DNA from: Betaproteobacteria bacterium | Lineage (GTDB): Bacteria > Pseudomonadota > Gammaproteobacteria > Burkholderiales > Burkholderiaceae_E | Assembly: GCA_018970865.1 (NCBI GenBank) | Contig: JAGWVN010000006.1 | Location: 1 to 64,000 of the forward strand | Direction of reading: 5' to 3' | DNA: 64,000 nucleotides | Shown here: positions 39,917 to 50,544 of the stretch, piece by piece | Position numbering within the stretch: the stretch's first letter is position 1 | Layout: each line of letters opens with the position of its first letter | Translations under genes and position numbers: made by a program | Notes under the pieces: model-generated | Databases searched by the model: none | Seen by the model: the letters and a program-made list of their open reading frames with translations, nothing else | Told to the model about the DNA's origin: nothing

Positions 39917-40846
39917 ATGCGCGGCCAGACCATGCCTGCCGCCCAGCCCGCGCCCGCCGCCTCCGCCCTTGGCGGCTACCTGCTGCTTTTCTCGGGCATG
40001 GCCCTGGTCGGCAGCTACACCGCGCTCAGCAAGCCGCTCACCGAGGTGTTCCCGGTGCTCCTGCTGGCCTGGCTGCGCTTCGGCCTGGCGGCGCTGCTGA
40101 TGCTGCCCTGGAGCGGCGGCCTCGCCCAGGCGCGTCCGCACGCCCGGCTGCTGTTCGCGCAGTCCTTCTTCGGCAACTTCCTGTTCTCGATCTGCATGCT
40201 GGCCGGCCTGTCGCTCACCTCGGCGAGCGCTGCCGGCGTGATCCTCGCCACCCTGCCGGCGGTGGTGGCGCTTGGCGGTCATGTCTGGTTGCGCGAGCGG
40301 CTGGGGCCTCGGGGCTGGACGGCGGTCGGGCTCGCGGTGGGCGGCGTGCTCCTGCTCTCGCTGGCGCGCGGCGATGCCGGCGGGGCCGGCTCGCTCGTGG
40401 GCAACCTGCTGGTGCTGGGCTGCGTGATCTGCGAGGCGATCTATGCGCTGCTCGGCCGGCGACTCACCGCGCAGCTGCCGCCGATGCGGATCTCGGCCTG
40501 GATCAACGCGATCGGCCTGGCCCTGATGACCCCGCCCGGGCTGTGGCAGGCGCTGCACTTCGACTTTGGCGCGGTGGGCCTGGGGCACTGGCTGCTGCTC
40601 GCCTTCTACTCGGTGTCGGCGAGCATCGTCTCGGTCTGGCTGTGGCTGTCGGGCCTGCAGCGGGTGCCGGCCGGACACGCCGGGGTCTTCACCATCGCGA
40701 TGCCGCTGGCGGCCACGGCGGTGGGCGTGGCCGCGCTGGGCGAATCGGTGGGCTGGGCGCACGCCGTGGCGCTGGCGATGGCGGTGGCCGGCATCCTGCT
40801 GATCGCGCGCGAAGGCGCCAGCGCCGGCCGCCCACGCAGGCCCTGA
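39917..40846 (+). CDS. DMT-superfamily (EamA) permease
   Basis: A 309-residue membrane protein with about ten helices in two EamA repeats. The first repeat starts near GYLLLFSGMALVGSYTALSKPL, the second near LVGNLLVLGCVICEAIYALLGRRL. SLTSASAAGVILATLPAVVALGG and VPAGHAGVFTIAMPLAATAVG are the conserved helix pairs at the end of each repeat. An ATG at 39932 is an equally possible start and would drop five residues. Members export amino acids, nucleosides or metabolites; no substrate is evident here. Confidence 0.83.
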   Translation: MRGQTMPAAQPAPAASALGGYLLLFSGMALVGSYTALSKPLTEVFPVLLLAWLRFGLAALLMLPWSGGLAQARPHARLLFAQSFFGNFLFSICMLAGLSLTSASAAGVILATLPAVVALGGHVWLRERLGPRGWTAVGLAVGGVLLLSLARGDAGGAGSLVGNLLVLGCVICEAIYALLGRRLTAQLPPMRISAWINAIGLALMTPPGLWQALHFDFGAVGLGHWLLLAFYSVSASIVSVWLWLSGLQRVPAGHAGVFTIAMPLAATAVGVAALGESVGWAHAVALAMAVAGILLIAREGASAGRPRRP

Positions 40847-40921
40847 ACCCGCCCCGGCGGGATGCCCGCCGCTCCCGACCCATCCCGACCCGCAATCCCC
40901 CCGAACCGCGCCGGCCTCGGC

Positions 40922-40949
40922 TTGACATCGCCTGCCCCGGTGGGCACTC
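40922..40949 (+). promoter_or_regulatory. gcvH: Candidate promoter of the glycine riboswitch-gcv operon
   Basis: A perfect -35 hexamer, TTGACA, at 40922-40927 is followed 16 bp later by CACTCT (40944-40949), a weak -10. Transcription would begin a few bases before the first aptamer, which starts about 40967. Confidence 0.4.
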
Positions 40950-40959
40950 TGCGCGCCAG

Positions 40960-41190
40960 TCGATTGACTGCGGCGGGAGAGATCACCCGCGGCATCGCGG
41001 GTGGCGCCGAAGGTGTATCGCCCCGAAAACTCTCAGGCAAAAGGACTGCCGCAGTTTCGACTCTCTGGAGAGAAGGCGCGCGCCCGCCCCGGCGGTCGCG
41101 GCGGCCTCGCCGAAGGAAACAGGCAGATCGCGCCCGACCCGGGTTGCGGTCGCTGAATGTCTCAGGCAAACGGACAGAGGGGGTTCCCGC
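40960..41190 (+). ncRNA. Tandem glycine riboswitch upstream of gcvH-gcvP-gcvT
   Basis: Two glycine aptamers in series fill most of the 397-bp gap. Aptamer 1 has GGGAGAGA (40974-40981), the conserved GCCGAAGG (41016-41022 region), ACTCTCAGGCAAAAGGACTG and closing ACTCTCTGGAGAG; its P1 arms ACTGCGGC (40967-40974) and GCCGCAGT (41048-41055) pair perfectly. Aptamer 2 repeats GCCGAAGG (41109-41115), ends with ATGTCTCAGGCAAACGGACAG (41158-41176) and closes before 41190. Glycine binding usually turns on expression of the glycine cleavage genes. The gcvH start lies about 55 bp downstream; I did not resolve the expression platform. Confidence 0.93.
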
Positions 41191-41243
41191 ACCGGCGGCC
41201 ACCAGGCCGTCGCCACGCGCCCACGGCCGCCCAGGAGCCCCCC

Positions 41244-41630
41244 ATGGACAACCCCGCAGACCTCCGCTACACCGCCAGCCATGAATGGCTGCGCGACAAC
41301 GGCGACGGCACCGTCACCGTCGGCATCACCTTCCATGCCCAGGATGCGCTGGGCGAACTGGTCTATGTCGATCTGCCCCAGCCCGGCCGCCAGGTGAGCG
41401 CGGGCGAGGCCTGCGTGGTGGTCGAGTCCACCAAGGCAGCCTCCGATGTCTACGCGCCGGTCGACGGCGAGGTGCTCGAGGTCAATGCCGCGCTGGCCGA
41501 CGCGCCGCAGACCGTCAACGAGTCGCCCTTCGCCGAGGGCTGGCTCTTCCGCCTGCGGCCCAGCCAGCCTGGTCAGGCCGCCGGCCTGCTCAGCGCCGCC
41601 GACTACAGCGCCGGCCCCGGCGCGGCCTGA
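41244..41630 (+). CDS. gcvH: Glycine cleavage system H protein
   Basis: A 128-residue lipoyl carrier protein. It carries the aminomethyl group between GcvP and GcvT. The lipoylated Lys is in [15 protein letters not shown] near residue 65, and the closing [15 protein letters not shown] segment is typical. CCCAGGAG precedes the ATG at 41244, which follows the riboswitch. The C-terminal tail is slightly longer than usual (alanine/glycine-rich). gcvP follows after 11 bp, so the order here is H-P-T rather than the more usual T-H-P. Confidence 0.95.
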   Translation: MDNPADLRYTASHEWLRDNGDGTVTVGITFHAQDALGELVYVDLPQPGRQVSAGEACVVVESTKAASDVYAPVDGEVLEVNAALADAPQTVNESPFAEGWLFRLRPSQPGQAAGLLSAADYSAGPGAA

Positions 41631-41641
41631 GGAGCGTCGCG

Positions 41642-44593
<2,952 letters not shown>

Positions 44594-44648
44594 GCCGCGC
44601 CCGTCGCCCGCCCCGCGGGGCGGGCGACCCGTTCCTTCCGGAGACGCC

Positions 44649-45785
44649 ATGACCGACACCCCCGCCGCCGCCGCTCCGGCGCGCGTTCCGCTCGACGCCC
44701 TGCATCGCCGGCTGGGCGCGCGCATGGGCGCCTTCGCCGGCTGGGACATGCCGATCCAGTACCCGGCCGGCCTGAAGGCCGAGCACCTGCACACCCGCAG
44801 CCAGGCCGGACTCTTCGATGTCTCGCACATGGGCCAGCTGCGCATCACCCCGCGCGACGGGCAGGCGGCCACGCTGCGCGCCGCGCTGGAGGCCGCGCTG
44901 CCGGTCGATTTCGACGACTGGCCCGTCGGGCAGCAGCGCTACTCGCTGCTGCTCAATGCCCAGGGCGGCATCGAGGACGACCTGATGATGGTCAACCTCG
45001 GCGACCAGGTCCGCATGGTGGTCAACGCCGGCAACCGCGAGGCCGATCTCGCCCGCCTGCGCGCGCTGTGCCCGACGCTGGCCATCGACTGGATCGACGA
45101 GGCGCTGATCGCGCTGCAGGGGCCGCAGGCCGAGGCGGCGCTCGCCCGGCTCGACCCGGCCGCGGCCGGGCTGCGCTTCATGGGCGCGGCCACGCTCACG
45201 CTGCTGGGCGCGGCCTGCTTCACCACCCGCTCCGGCTACACCGGCGAAGACGGCTACGAGATCGCGCTGCCCCTGGCGCAGGCGCAGGCGGTGGTCGAGC
45301 GGCTGCTGGCCGATCCGGCGGTGGCGCCGGTGGGCCTGGGCGCGCGCGACACCCTGCGCCTGGAGGCCGGGCTGCCGCTGCACGGCAACGACATCGGCCC
45401 CGGGGTGACGCCGGTGGAGGCGGGCCTGGCCTTCGCCATCGCCCGCTCGCGGCGGCGTGGCGCAGCCAGGGCCGGCGGCTTCCCGGGCGCGGAGCGCATC
45501 CTCGCCCAGCTCGCCGACGGCGCGCCACGGCGCCTGGTCGGGCTGGTGTCGGACCAGCCGGCGCCGATCCGCGCCCACGCGCCCATTCTGGATGCCGAGG
45601 GCGTGACGGTGGGCGAGGTGACCAGCGGCACGGTCTCGCCCAGCCTGGGCCGGCCGGTGATGCTGGCGCTGGTGGCCCGCGAGGCGCTGCAGGCCGGCGG
45701 CGCACTGCAGGCGCTGGTGCGCGAGCGGCGCCTGGCGGTGAGCGTGGCTGCCCTGCCCTTCATGCCCAAGCGCTACCGGCGCTGA
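44649..45785 (+). CDS. gcvT: Glycine cleavage system aminomethyltransferase GcvT
   Basis: A 378-residue folate enzyme that releases ammonia from the aminomethyl-GcvH and makes 5,10-methylene-THF. GAFAGWDMPIQYPAG opens it, GLFDVSHMGQLRI follows, and TRSGYTGEDGYEIALP plus DTLRLEAGLPLHGNDI mark the folate pocket. It starts with ATG at 44649, 55 bp after gcvP with TTCCGGAG upstream. The C-terminal barrel ends with the usual SVAALPFMPKRYRR. Third gene of the glycine cleavage operon. Confidence 0.95.
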   Translation: MTDTPAAAAPARVPLDALHRRLGARMGAFAGWDMPIQYPAGLKAEHLHTRSQAGLFDVSHMGQLRITPRDGQAATLRAALEAALPVDFDDWPVGQQRYSLLLNAQGGIEDDLMMVNLGDQVRMVVNAGNREADLARLRALCPTLAIDWIDEALIALQGPQAEAALARLDPAAAGLRFMGAATLTLLGAACFTTRSGYTGEDGYEIALPLAQAQAVVERLLADPAVAPVGLGARDTLRLEAGLPLHGNDIGPGVTPVEAGLAFAIARSRRRGAARAGGFPGAERILAQLADGAPRRLVGLVSDQPAPIRAHAPILDAEGVTVGEVTSGTVSPSLGRPVMLALVAREALQAGGALQALVRERRLAVSVAALPFMPKRYRR

Positions 45786-45807
45786 GCGCGCCCTGCGCCG
45801 GGCCTCG

Positions 45808-45852
45808 GGCGGCCCCGGGGCGCGGGCCCGGGGACGCGCGCCCGGGGCCGCC
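45808..45852. terminator. Strong GC hairpin between gcvT and the FAD dehydrogenase gene
   Basis: GGCGGCCCCGGG (45808-45819) pairs perfectly with CCCGGGGCCGCC (45841-45852), and an inner GCGCG/CGCGC pair can extend the stem. It lies in the 78-bp gap between convergent genes. No T-run, so it would work in both directions as a factor-assisted terminator or as a transcription block. Confidence 0.55.
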
Positions 45853-45863
45853 GAAGCCGACGC

Positions 45864-47282
45864 TCAGGCCTCGAGCCGGAAGATCTTGCCGGGGTTGAGG
45901 ATGTTGTCCGGGTCGAAGGCGAGCTTGATCCGGCGCATCAGCTCGATGGCGTCGTCGCCCACCTCCTCGACGAGGAAGCCGATCTTGTGCAGGCCGATGC
46001 CATGCTCGCCGGTGCAGGTGCCGTCCATCGACAGCGCCAGCCGCACGATCTCGTCGTTCAGGCGCTCGGCCTGCTCGACCTCGACCGGGTCGTCGGGGTT
46101 GATCAGCAGCACCGCGTGGAAATTGCCGTCGCCGACATGGCCGAGCAGCATGGTGGGGAAGTTGCCCTTGTCGAGGATCGCGCGCGCGCCGGTGATCGAG
46201 TCGGCCAGACGCGAGATCGGCACGCAGGTGTCGGTGGAGATGGCGCGGCAGCCCGGGCGAACCTGCAGGCAGGCGAAGTAGGCGTTGTGGCGGGCATTCC
46301 AGAGCCGGGTGCGGTCCTCGGGGCGGCTCGCCCATTCGAAGTCCTGGCCGCCGTGATCGCGCGCGATCTGCTGCACCAGCTCGGCCTGCTCGCGGGCCGA
46401 GGCCTCGGTGCCGTGGAACTCGAAGAACAGCGTGGGCGCCTCGCGCAGCGTGGTGTGGCTGTGGGCGTTGATCGCGCGGATGGTGCGCTCGCACAGGAAC
46501 TCGCTGCGGGCGATCGGCACGCCGAGCTGGATGGTCTGGATGACGGTGGCCACCGCCGCCGCCATGGTGGGGAAGTTGACCACCGCCGCGCTCATCGCCT
46601 CGGGCAGCGGATAGAGCTTGAGGGTGATCTCGGTGATGATGCCGAGCGTGCCCTCGGAGCCGATGAACAGGCGGGTGAGGTCGTAGCCGGCCGATGACTT
46701 CTTGGCCCGGCCGGCGGTGCGGATCACCTTGCCGTCGGCGGTGACCACCGTGAGCGAGAGCACATTCTCGCGCATGGTGCCGTAGCGCACGGCATTGGTC
46801 CCCGAGGCGCGGGTGGCGCACATGCCGCCGATGCTGGCGTCGGCGCCCGGATCGATCGGAAAGAACAGACCCGTGGACTTGAGCTGCTCGTTGAGCTGCT
46901 TGCGCAGCACCCCGGCCTGGACGGTGACGGTGAGATCGTCGGCATCGACGGCGAGGATGCTGTTCATCTGCGAGAGGTCGACGCTGATGCCGCCCTGCAC
47001 CGCGAGCAGATGGCCTTCCAGCGAGGAGCCGGCACCGAACGCGATCAGCGGATAGCGGTGCGCGCGGCACAGGGCGACCAGATCGGCGACCTCCTGGGTG
47101 CTGTGGGCGAACACCACGCCCTCGGGCGGGGTGGGCGGGAACGGGGACTCGTCACGGCCATGGTGCTCGCGCACGGCGCTGGCCACCGAGAACCGCTCGC
47201 CGAAGCGCGCGGCCAGGGCCTGCGCCAGCGCCGGCGGCAGGGGTCTGCGAAGTTCGGACAGGAAGGGGCTGGGATGGTTCAT
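45864..47282 (-). CDS. FAD-linked oxidase, D-lactate dehydrogenase-like
   Basis: A 472-residue FAD enzyme of the same superfamily as GlcD but closer to cytochrome-linked D-lactate dehydrogenases. FAD signatures are LIAFGAGSSLEGHLLAVQGG and DPGADASIGGMCATRASG; the substrate domain has GHVGDGNFHAVLLINPDD and GEHGIGLHKIGF. AGGAG precedes the ATG at 47282, which fits the family start; the frame upstream is non-coding. D-lactate or another D-2-hydroxyacid is the probable substrate. Divergent from the ABC receptor gene by 224 bp. Confidence 0.88.
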   Translation of the reverse strand: MNHPSPFLSELRRPLPPALAQALAARFGERFSVASAVREHHGRDESPFPPTPPEGVVFAHSTQEVADLVALCRAHRYPLIAFGAGSSLEGHLLAVQGGISVDLSQMNSILAVDADDLTVTVQAGVLRKQLNEQLKSTGLFFPIDPGADASIGGMCATRASGTNAVRYGTMRENVLSLTVVTADGKVIRTAGRAKKSSAGYDLTRLFIGSEGTLGIITEITLKLYPLPEAMSAAVVNFPTMAAAVATVIQTIQLGVPIARSEFLCERTIRAINAHSHTTLREAPTLFFEFHGTEASAREQAELVQQIARDHGGQDFEWASRPEDRTRLWNARHNAYFACLQVRPGCRAISTDTCVPISRLADSITGARAILDKGNFPTMLLGHVGDGNFHAVLLINPDDPVEVEQAERLNDEIVRLALSMDGTCTGEHGIGLHKIGFLVEEVGDDAIELMRRIKLAFDPDNILNPGKIFRLEA

Positions 47283-47352
47283 CGGGTTCTCCTGGAGTGC
47301 GGGGGCGGCCCGGCCCGCGCATTGTAGGCCGGGCGGCGCGGGCCGGCGCACC

Positions 47353-47375
47353 GCGATCGGGCAAGGACGGATCGC
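47353..47375. promoter_or_regulatory. Inverted repeat in the divergent FAD-dehydrogenase / ABC-receptor region
   Basis: GCGATC (47353-47358) and GATCGC (47370-47375) form a perfect inverted repeat with 11 bp between. It overlaps the place where a -35 box would lie for a candidate -10 TACGAT (47389-47394) reading towards the ABC receptor. It fits an operator but no regulator gene is visible. Confidence 0.3.
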
Positions 47376-47506
47376 AGCCGGCATTTGTTACGATGCCGTC
47401 TCAATCCATTCCCCCGCCGGACCGCCTGCCGCGGCCGGGCCGTGCCAGGCCATGGCCGGCCCTGGCCCGGGTATGCGACGCCGGACCACGCAGCCAGGAG
47501 CCCACC

Positions 47507-48550
47507 ATGCCGTCCCGCAGACCCTTTCTCGCCGCCGTCGGCCTCGGCCTCGGCCTGAGCCTCGTGCTCGGCGCTGGCGCGGCGCACGCCCAGGACACCA
47601 GGATCAAGTTCCAGCTCGACTGGCGCTTCGAGGGTCCGGCCGCGCTGTTCCTTGCCGGCAAGGCCAAGGGCTACTTCGCCCAGGAAAAGCTCGATGTGAC
47701 CATCGACGCCGGCAACGGCTCCGGCAACGCCGTCAACCGGGTGGCCTCGGGCACCTACGAGATGGGCTTCGCCGACCTGTCGGCGCTGATGGAATTCCAT
47801 GGCAACAATCCCACCGCCCCGAACAAGCCGGTGGCGGTGATGATGGTCTACAACAACACCCCGGCGGCGGTGTTCTCGCTCAAGAAGAGCAACATCAAGA
47901 GCCCGGCCGACCTGGTGGGCAAGCGCCTGGGCGCGCCGGTGTTCGACGCCGGCCGCAAGGCCTTCCCGATCTTCGCCAAGGCCAACGGCATCGACCTGGC
48001 CAAGGTGAACTGGGTGTCGATGGACCCGCCGCTGCGCGAGACCATGCTCGCCCGCGGCGATGTCGATGCCATCACCGGCTTCTACTTCACCTCGCTGCTC
48101 AACCTGAACGCCCGCGGCGTGAAGGACGAGGACATCGCGATCCTGCCCTACCCCCAGTACGGGGTGAAGCTGTACGGCAACGCGATCATCGTGTCGGACG
48201 CCTTCCTGAAGAAGAACCCCGAGGCGGTGAAGGCCTTCCTGCGGGCGTTCACCAAGGGCGCCAAGGATGTGCTGGCCGATCCCGACGGCGCGATCCGCTT
48301 CGTGAAGGAGCGTGACGCGATCATCGACGAGACCCTCGAGAAGCGCCGCCTGCGTCTGGCCATCGCCGGCTCGATCGCCACCGCCGACGCCCGTGCCGAG
48401 GGCTTCGGCGATGTGCGCCTGCCGCGCATGGCGCTGATGGCCTCGCAGGTGGCCGACGCCTTCGGCACCAAGGAGCGCATCAATCCCGACCGGATCTGGG
48501 ACGGCAACTACCTGCCCTCCAAGGAAGCCCGCAACATCCTGGGCAAGTAA
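47507..48550 (+). CDS. ABC transporter substrate-binding protein, NMT1/THI5 family
   Basis: A 347-residue periplasmic receptor. A signal peptide covers residues 1-29 (AAVGLGLGLSLVLGAGAAHAQ). The mature part begins IKFQLDWRFEGPAALFLAGKAKGYFAQE, the NMT1/THI5-like opening, with GSGNAVNRVASGTYEMGFAD and ARGDVDAITGF later, the pattern for pyrimidine- and nitrile-type ligands. CAGGAG precedes the ATG at 47507. ATPase, permease and the hydroxyisourate hydrolase gene follow on the same strand within about 1.9 kb, so a purine-derived ureide is a reasonable ligand (inference). Confidence 0.87.
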   Translation: MPSRRPFLAAVGLGLGLSLVLGAGAAHAQDTRIKFQLDWRFEGPAALFLAGKAKGYFAQEKLDVTIDAGNGSGNAVNRVASGTYEMGFADLSALMEFHGNNPTAPNKPVAVMMVYNNTPAAVFSLKKSNIKSPADLVGKRLGAPVFDAGRKAFPIFAKANGIDLAKVNWVSMDPPLRETMLARGDVDAITGFYFTSLLNLNARGVKDEDIAILPYPQYGVKLYGNAIIVSDAFLKKNPEAVKAFLRAFTKGAKDVLADPDGAIRFVKERDAIIDETLEKRRLRLAIAGSIATADARAEGFGDVRLPRMALMASQVADAFGTKERINPDRIWDGNYLPSKEARNILGK

Positions 48551-48612
48551 CCCGCGGCCCGCCGCTGCATCCGCGGGTCATGCCCCGCGGGCGCCTCCCC
48601 GAAAGCGTCACC

Positions 48613-49410
48613 ATGTCCGAGGCCTTTGTCGATTTCCGCCAGGTCTGGCTCGCCTACAACGACGAGCTGCTGGCCAGCAACGATTTCGCGGTGGAGGACA
48701 TCACCGTGAGCACTCGGGCGGGCGAGTTCATCGCCATTGTCGGCCCCTCGGGCTGCGGCAAGTCCACCTTCATGAAGCTGGCCACCGGCCTGAAGATGCC
48801 CAGCCGCGGCACCGTTCACATCGACGGCCAGCCGGTCACCGGGCCGCTGAAGATCGTGGGCATGGCCTTCCAGGCGCCCACGCTGCTGCCCTGGCGCACC
48901 ACCATCGACAATGTGCTGCTGCCGCTCGAGATCGTCGAGCCCTACCGGTCGCAGTTCAAGGCCCGCCGCGCGGAGTTCGTCGAACGCGCCCGCCGGCTGC
49001 TGGCCACAGTAGGCTTGCAGGGCTACGAGGACAAGTTCCCCTGGCAGCTCTCCGGCGGCATGCAGCAGCGCGCCTCGATCTGCCGCGCGCTCATCCACGA
49101 GCCGCGCATGCTGCTGCTCGACGAGCCCTTCGGCGCGCTCGACGCCTTCACCCGCGAGGAGCTCTGGAATGTGCTGCGCGACCTCTGGACCGAGCAGCGC
49201 TTCAATGTGATCCTGGTCACTCACGACCTGCGCGAGGCGGCCTACCTCGCCGACACGGTGTATGTGATGAGCAAGCGGCCCGGCCGCATCCTGGCCCGCC
49301 GCGAGATCGACCTGCCCCGGCCGCGCGACCTGGACATCACCTACACCGACCGCTTCACCGCGCTGGTGCACGAGCTGCGCTCGCGCATCGGCGAAATCCG
49401 CAAATCCTGA
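48613..49410 (+). CDS. ABC transporter ATP-binding protein
   Basis: A 265-residue ABC ATPase of the nitrate/sulfonate/taurine/pyrimidine type. Walker A is GPSGCGKSTFMKLATG, the Q-loop region MAFQAPTLLPWRT, the signature LSGGMQQRASICRA, Walker B LLLDEPFGALDAFTREEL and the H-loop LVTHDLREAAYLAD. The ATG at 48613 gives MSEAFVDFRQV; an upstream ATG at 48580 would add 11 unlikely residues. 62 bp after the receptor, 7 bp before the permease gene. Confidence 0.92.
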   Translation: MSEAFVDFRQVWLAYNDELLASNDFAVEDITVSTRAGEFIAIVGPSGCGKSTFMKLATGLKMPSRGTVHIDGQPVTGPLKIVGMAFQAPTLLPWRTTIDNVLLPLEIVEPYRSQFKARRAEFVERARRLLATVGLQGYEDKFPWQLSGGMQQRASICRALIHEPRMLLLDEPFGALDAFTREELWNVLRDLWTEQRFNVILVTHDLREAAYLADTVYVMSKRPGRILARREIDLPRPRDLDITYTDRFTALVHELRSRIGEIRKS

Positions 49411-49417
49411 GGCGCCC

Positions 49418-50182
49418 ATGAGCCGCGGCAAGCAACTCGAGAAGATCGCCCCCTGGGTGCTGCTGGTGGCTGCCGTGGCCCTGTGGCAGGCGGTGTGCAG
49501 CCTGTTCGATGTCTCGGAGTTCGTATTCCCCAGCCCGGCGCAGATCGTGCGCTCGCTGATCGAGTTCGCCGGCCCGATCGGGCTGCATGCCTGGCGCACC
49601 TTCTGGACCACCATGGTGGGCTTCGCGATCTCCATCGCGGTGGGGGTGCTGCTCGGCTTCGTCATCGGCTCCTCGCGGCTTGCCTACGCCGCGATGTACC
49701 CGCTCATGACCGCCTTCAATGCGCTGCCCAAGGCGGCCTTCGTGCCCATCCTGGTGGTCTGGTTCGGCATCGGCGTGGGCCCCGCCATCCTCACCGCCTT
49801 CCTGATCTCGTTCTTCCCGATCATGGTCAACATCGCCACCGGCCTGGCCACGCTCGAGCCCGAGCTCGAGGATGTGCTGCGGGTGCTTGGCGCGCGCCGG
49901 CTCGATGTGCTGATCAAGGTCGGGCTGCCGCGCTCCATGCCCTATTTCTTCGCCTCGCTGAAGGTCGCCATCACCCTCGCCTTCGTGGGCACCACGGTGT
50001 CGGAGATGAACGCCTCCAACGAGGGCATCGGCTATCTGCTGATCTCGGCCGGCTCGGCCATGAAGATGCCGCTCGCCTTCGCCGGGCTGGTGGTCATCGC
50101 CGTGATGGCCATGGCGATGTACGAGCTTTTCTCCTGGGTCGAGCGTCACACCACCGCCTGGGCCCACCGCGGCCAGCGCTGA
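49418..50182 (+). CDS. ABC transporter permease (BPD-type)
   Basis: A 254-residue inner-membrane permease with about six helices. The EAA-like coupling region lies at LGARRLDVLIKVGLPRSMPYFFASLKVAI. It belongs to the taurine/nitrate/pyrimidine permease group. The gene lies 7 bp after the ATPase and 10 bp before uraH, so all four are likely one transcript. The close link to uraH ties the carrier to uric acid breakdown. Confidence 0.9.
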   Translation: MSRGKQLEKIAPWVLLVAAVALWQAVCSLFDVSEFVFPSPAQIVRSLIEFAGPIGLHAWRTFWTTMVGFAISIAVGVLLGFVIGSSRLAYAAMYPLMTAFNALPKAAFVPILVVWFGIGVGPAILTAFLISFFPIMVNIATGLATLEPELEDVLRVLGARRLDVLIKVGLPRSMPYFFASLKVAITLAFVGTTVSEMNASNEGIGYLLISAGSAMKMPLAFAGLVVIAVMAMAMYELFSWVERHTTAWAHRGQR

Positions 50183-50192
50183 AGGAAAACCC

Positions 50193-50543
50193 ATGGGCCG
50201 ACTGAGCACCCACATCCTCGACACCGCGCAGGGCAAGCCTGCGGCCGGCGTGCGCGTGGAGCTGTTTCGCGACGAGGGCGCGGGCGAGCGCCTGGCCGAG
50301 CGCATCACCAATGCCGACGGCCGCTGCGAGGAGCCGCTGCTCACCGGCGAGGCCATGGCCGCCGGCCGCTATCGCCTGGTCTTCCACATCGGCGAGTACT
50401 TCCGCGCCCAGGGACTGCCGCTGGCCGATCCGGCCTTCCTCGAGCGGGTGCCGATCGCCTTCGGCATCGCCGACGCCAACGCGCACTACCATGTGCCGCT
50501 GCTGGCCTCGCCCTGGGGCTACACCACCTACCGGGGCAGCTGA
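50193..50543 (+). CDS. uraH: 5-hydroxyisourate hydrolase
   Basis: A 116-residue transthyretin-related enzyme that opens 5-hydroxyisourate to OHCU in urate breakdown. It begins MGRLSTHILDTAQGKPAAGV, has the catalytic His in STHILD and the Arg in GVRVELF, the central HYHVPLLASPWGY and the C-terminal hallmark TTYRGS. Normal length with no signal peptide. It follows the permease gene closely and is only 1 bp from the end of the convergent amidohydrolase gene. No urate oxidase gene is in the window. Confidence 0.95.
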   Translation: MGRLSTHILDTAQGKPAAGVRVELFRDEGAGERLAERITNADGRCEEPLLTGEAMAAGRYRLVFHIGEYFRAQGLPLADPAFLERVPIAFGIADANAHYHVPLLASPWGYTTYRGS

Positions 50544-50544
50544 T

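Noticed and set aside
40543-41397. Open frame across the DMT carrier end, the glycine riboswitch and gcvH
   Set aside because: It reads through the conserved RNA aptamers and out of frame in both flanking genes; no domain is visible.
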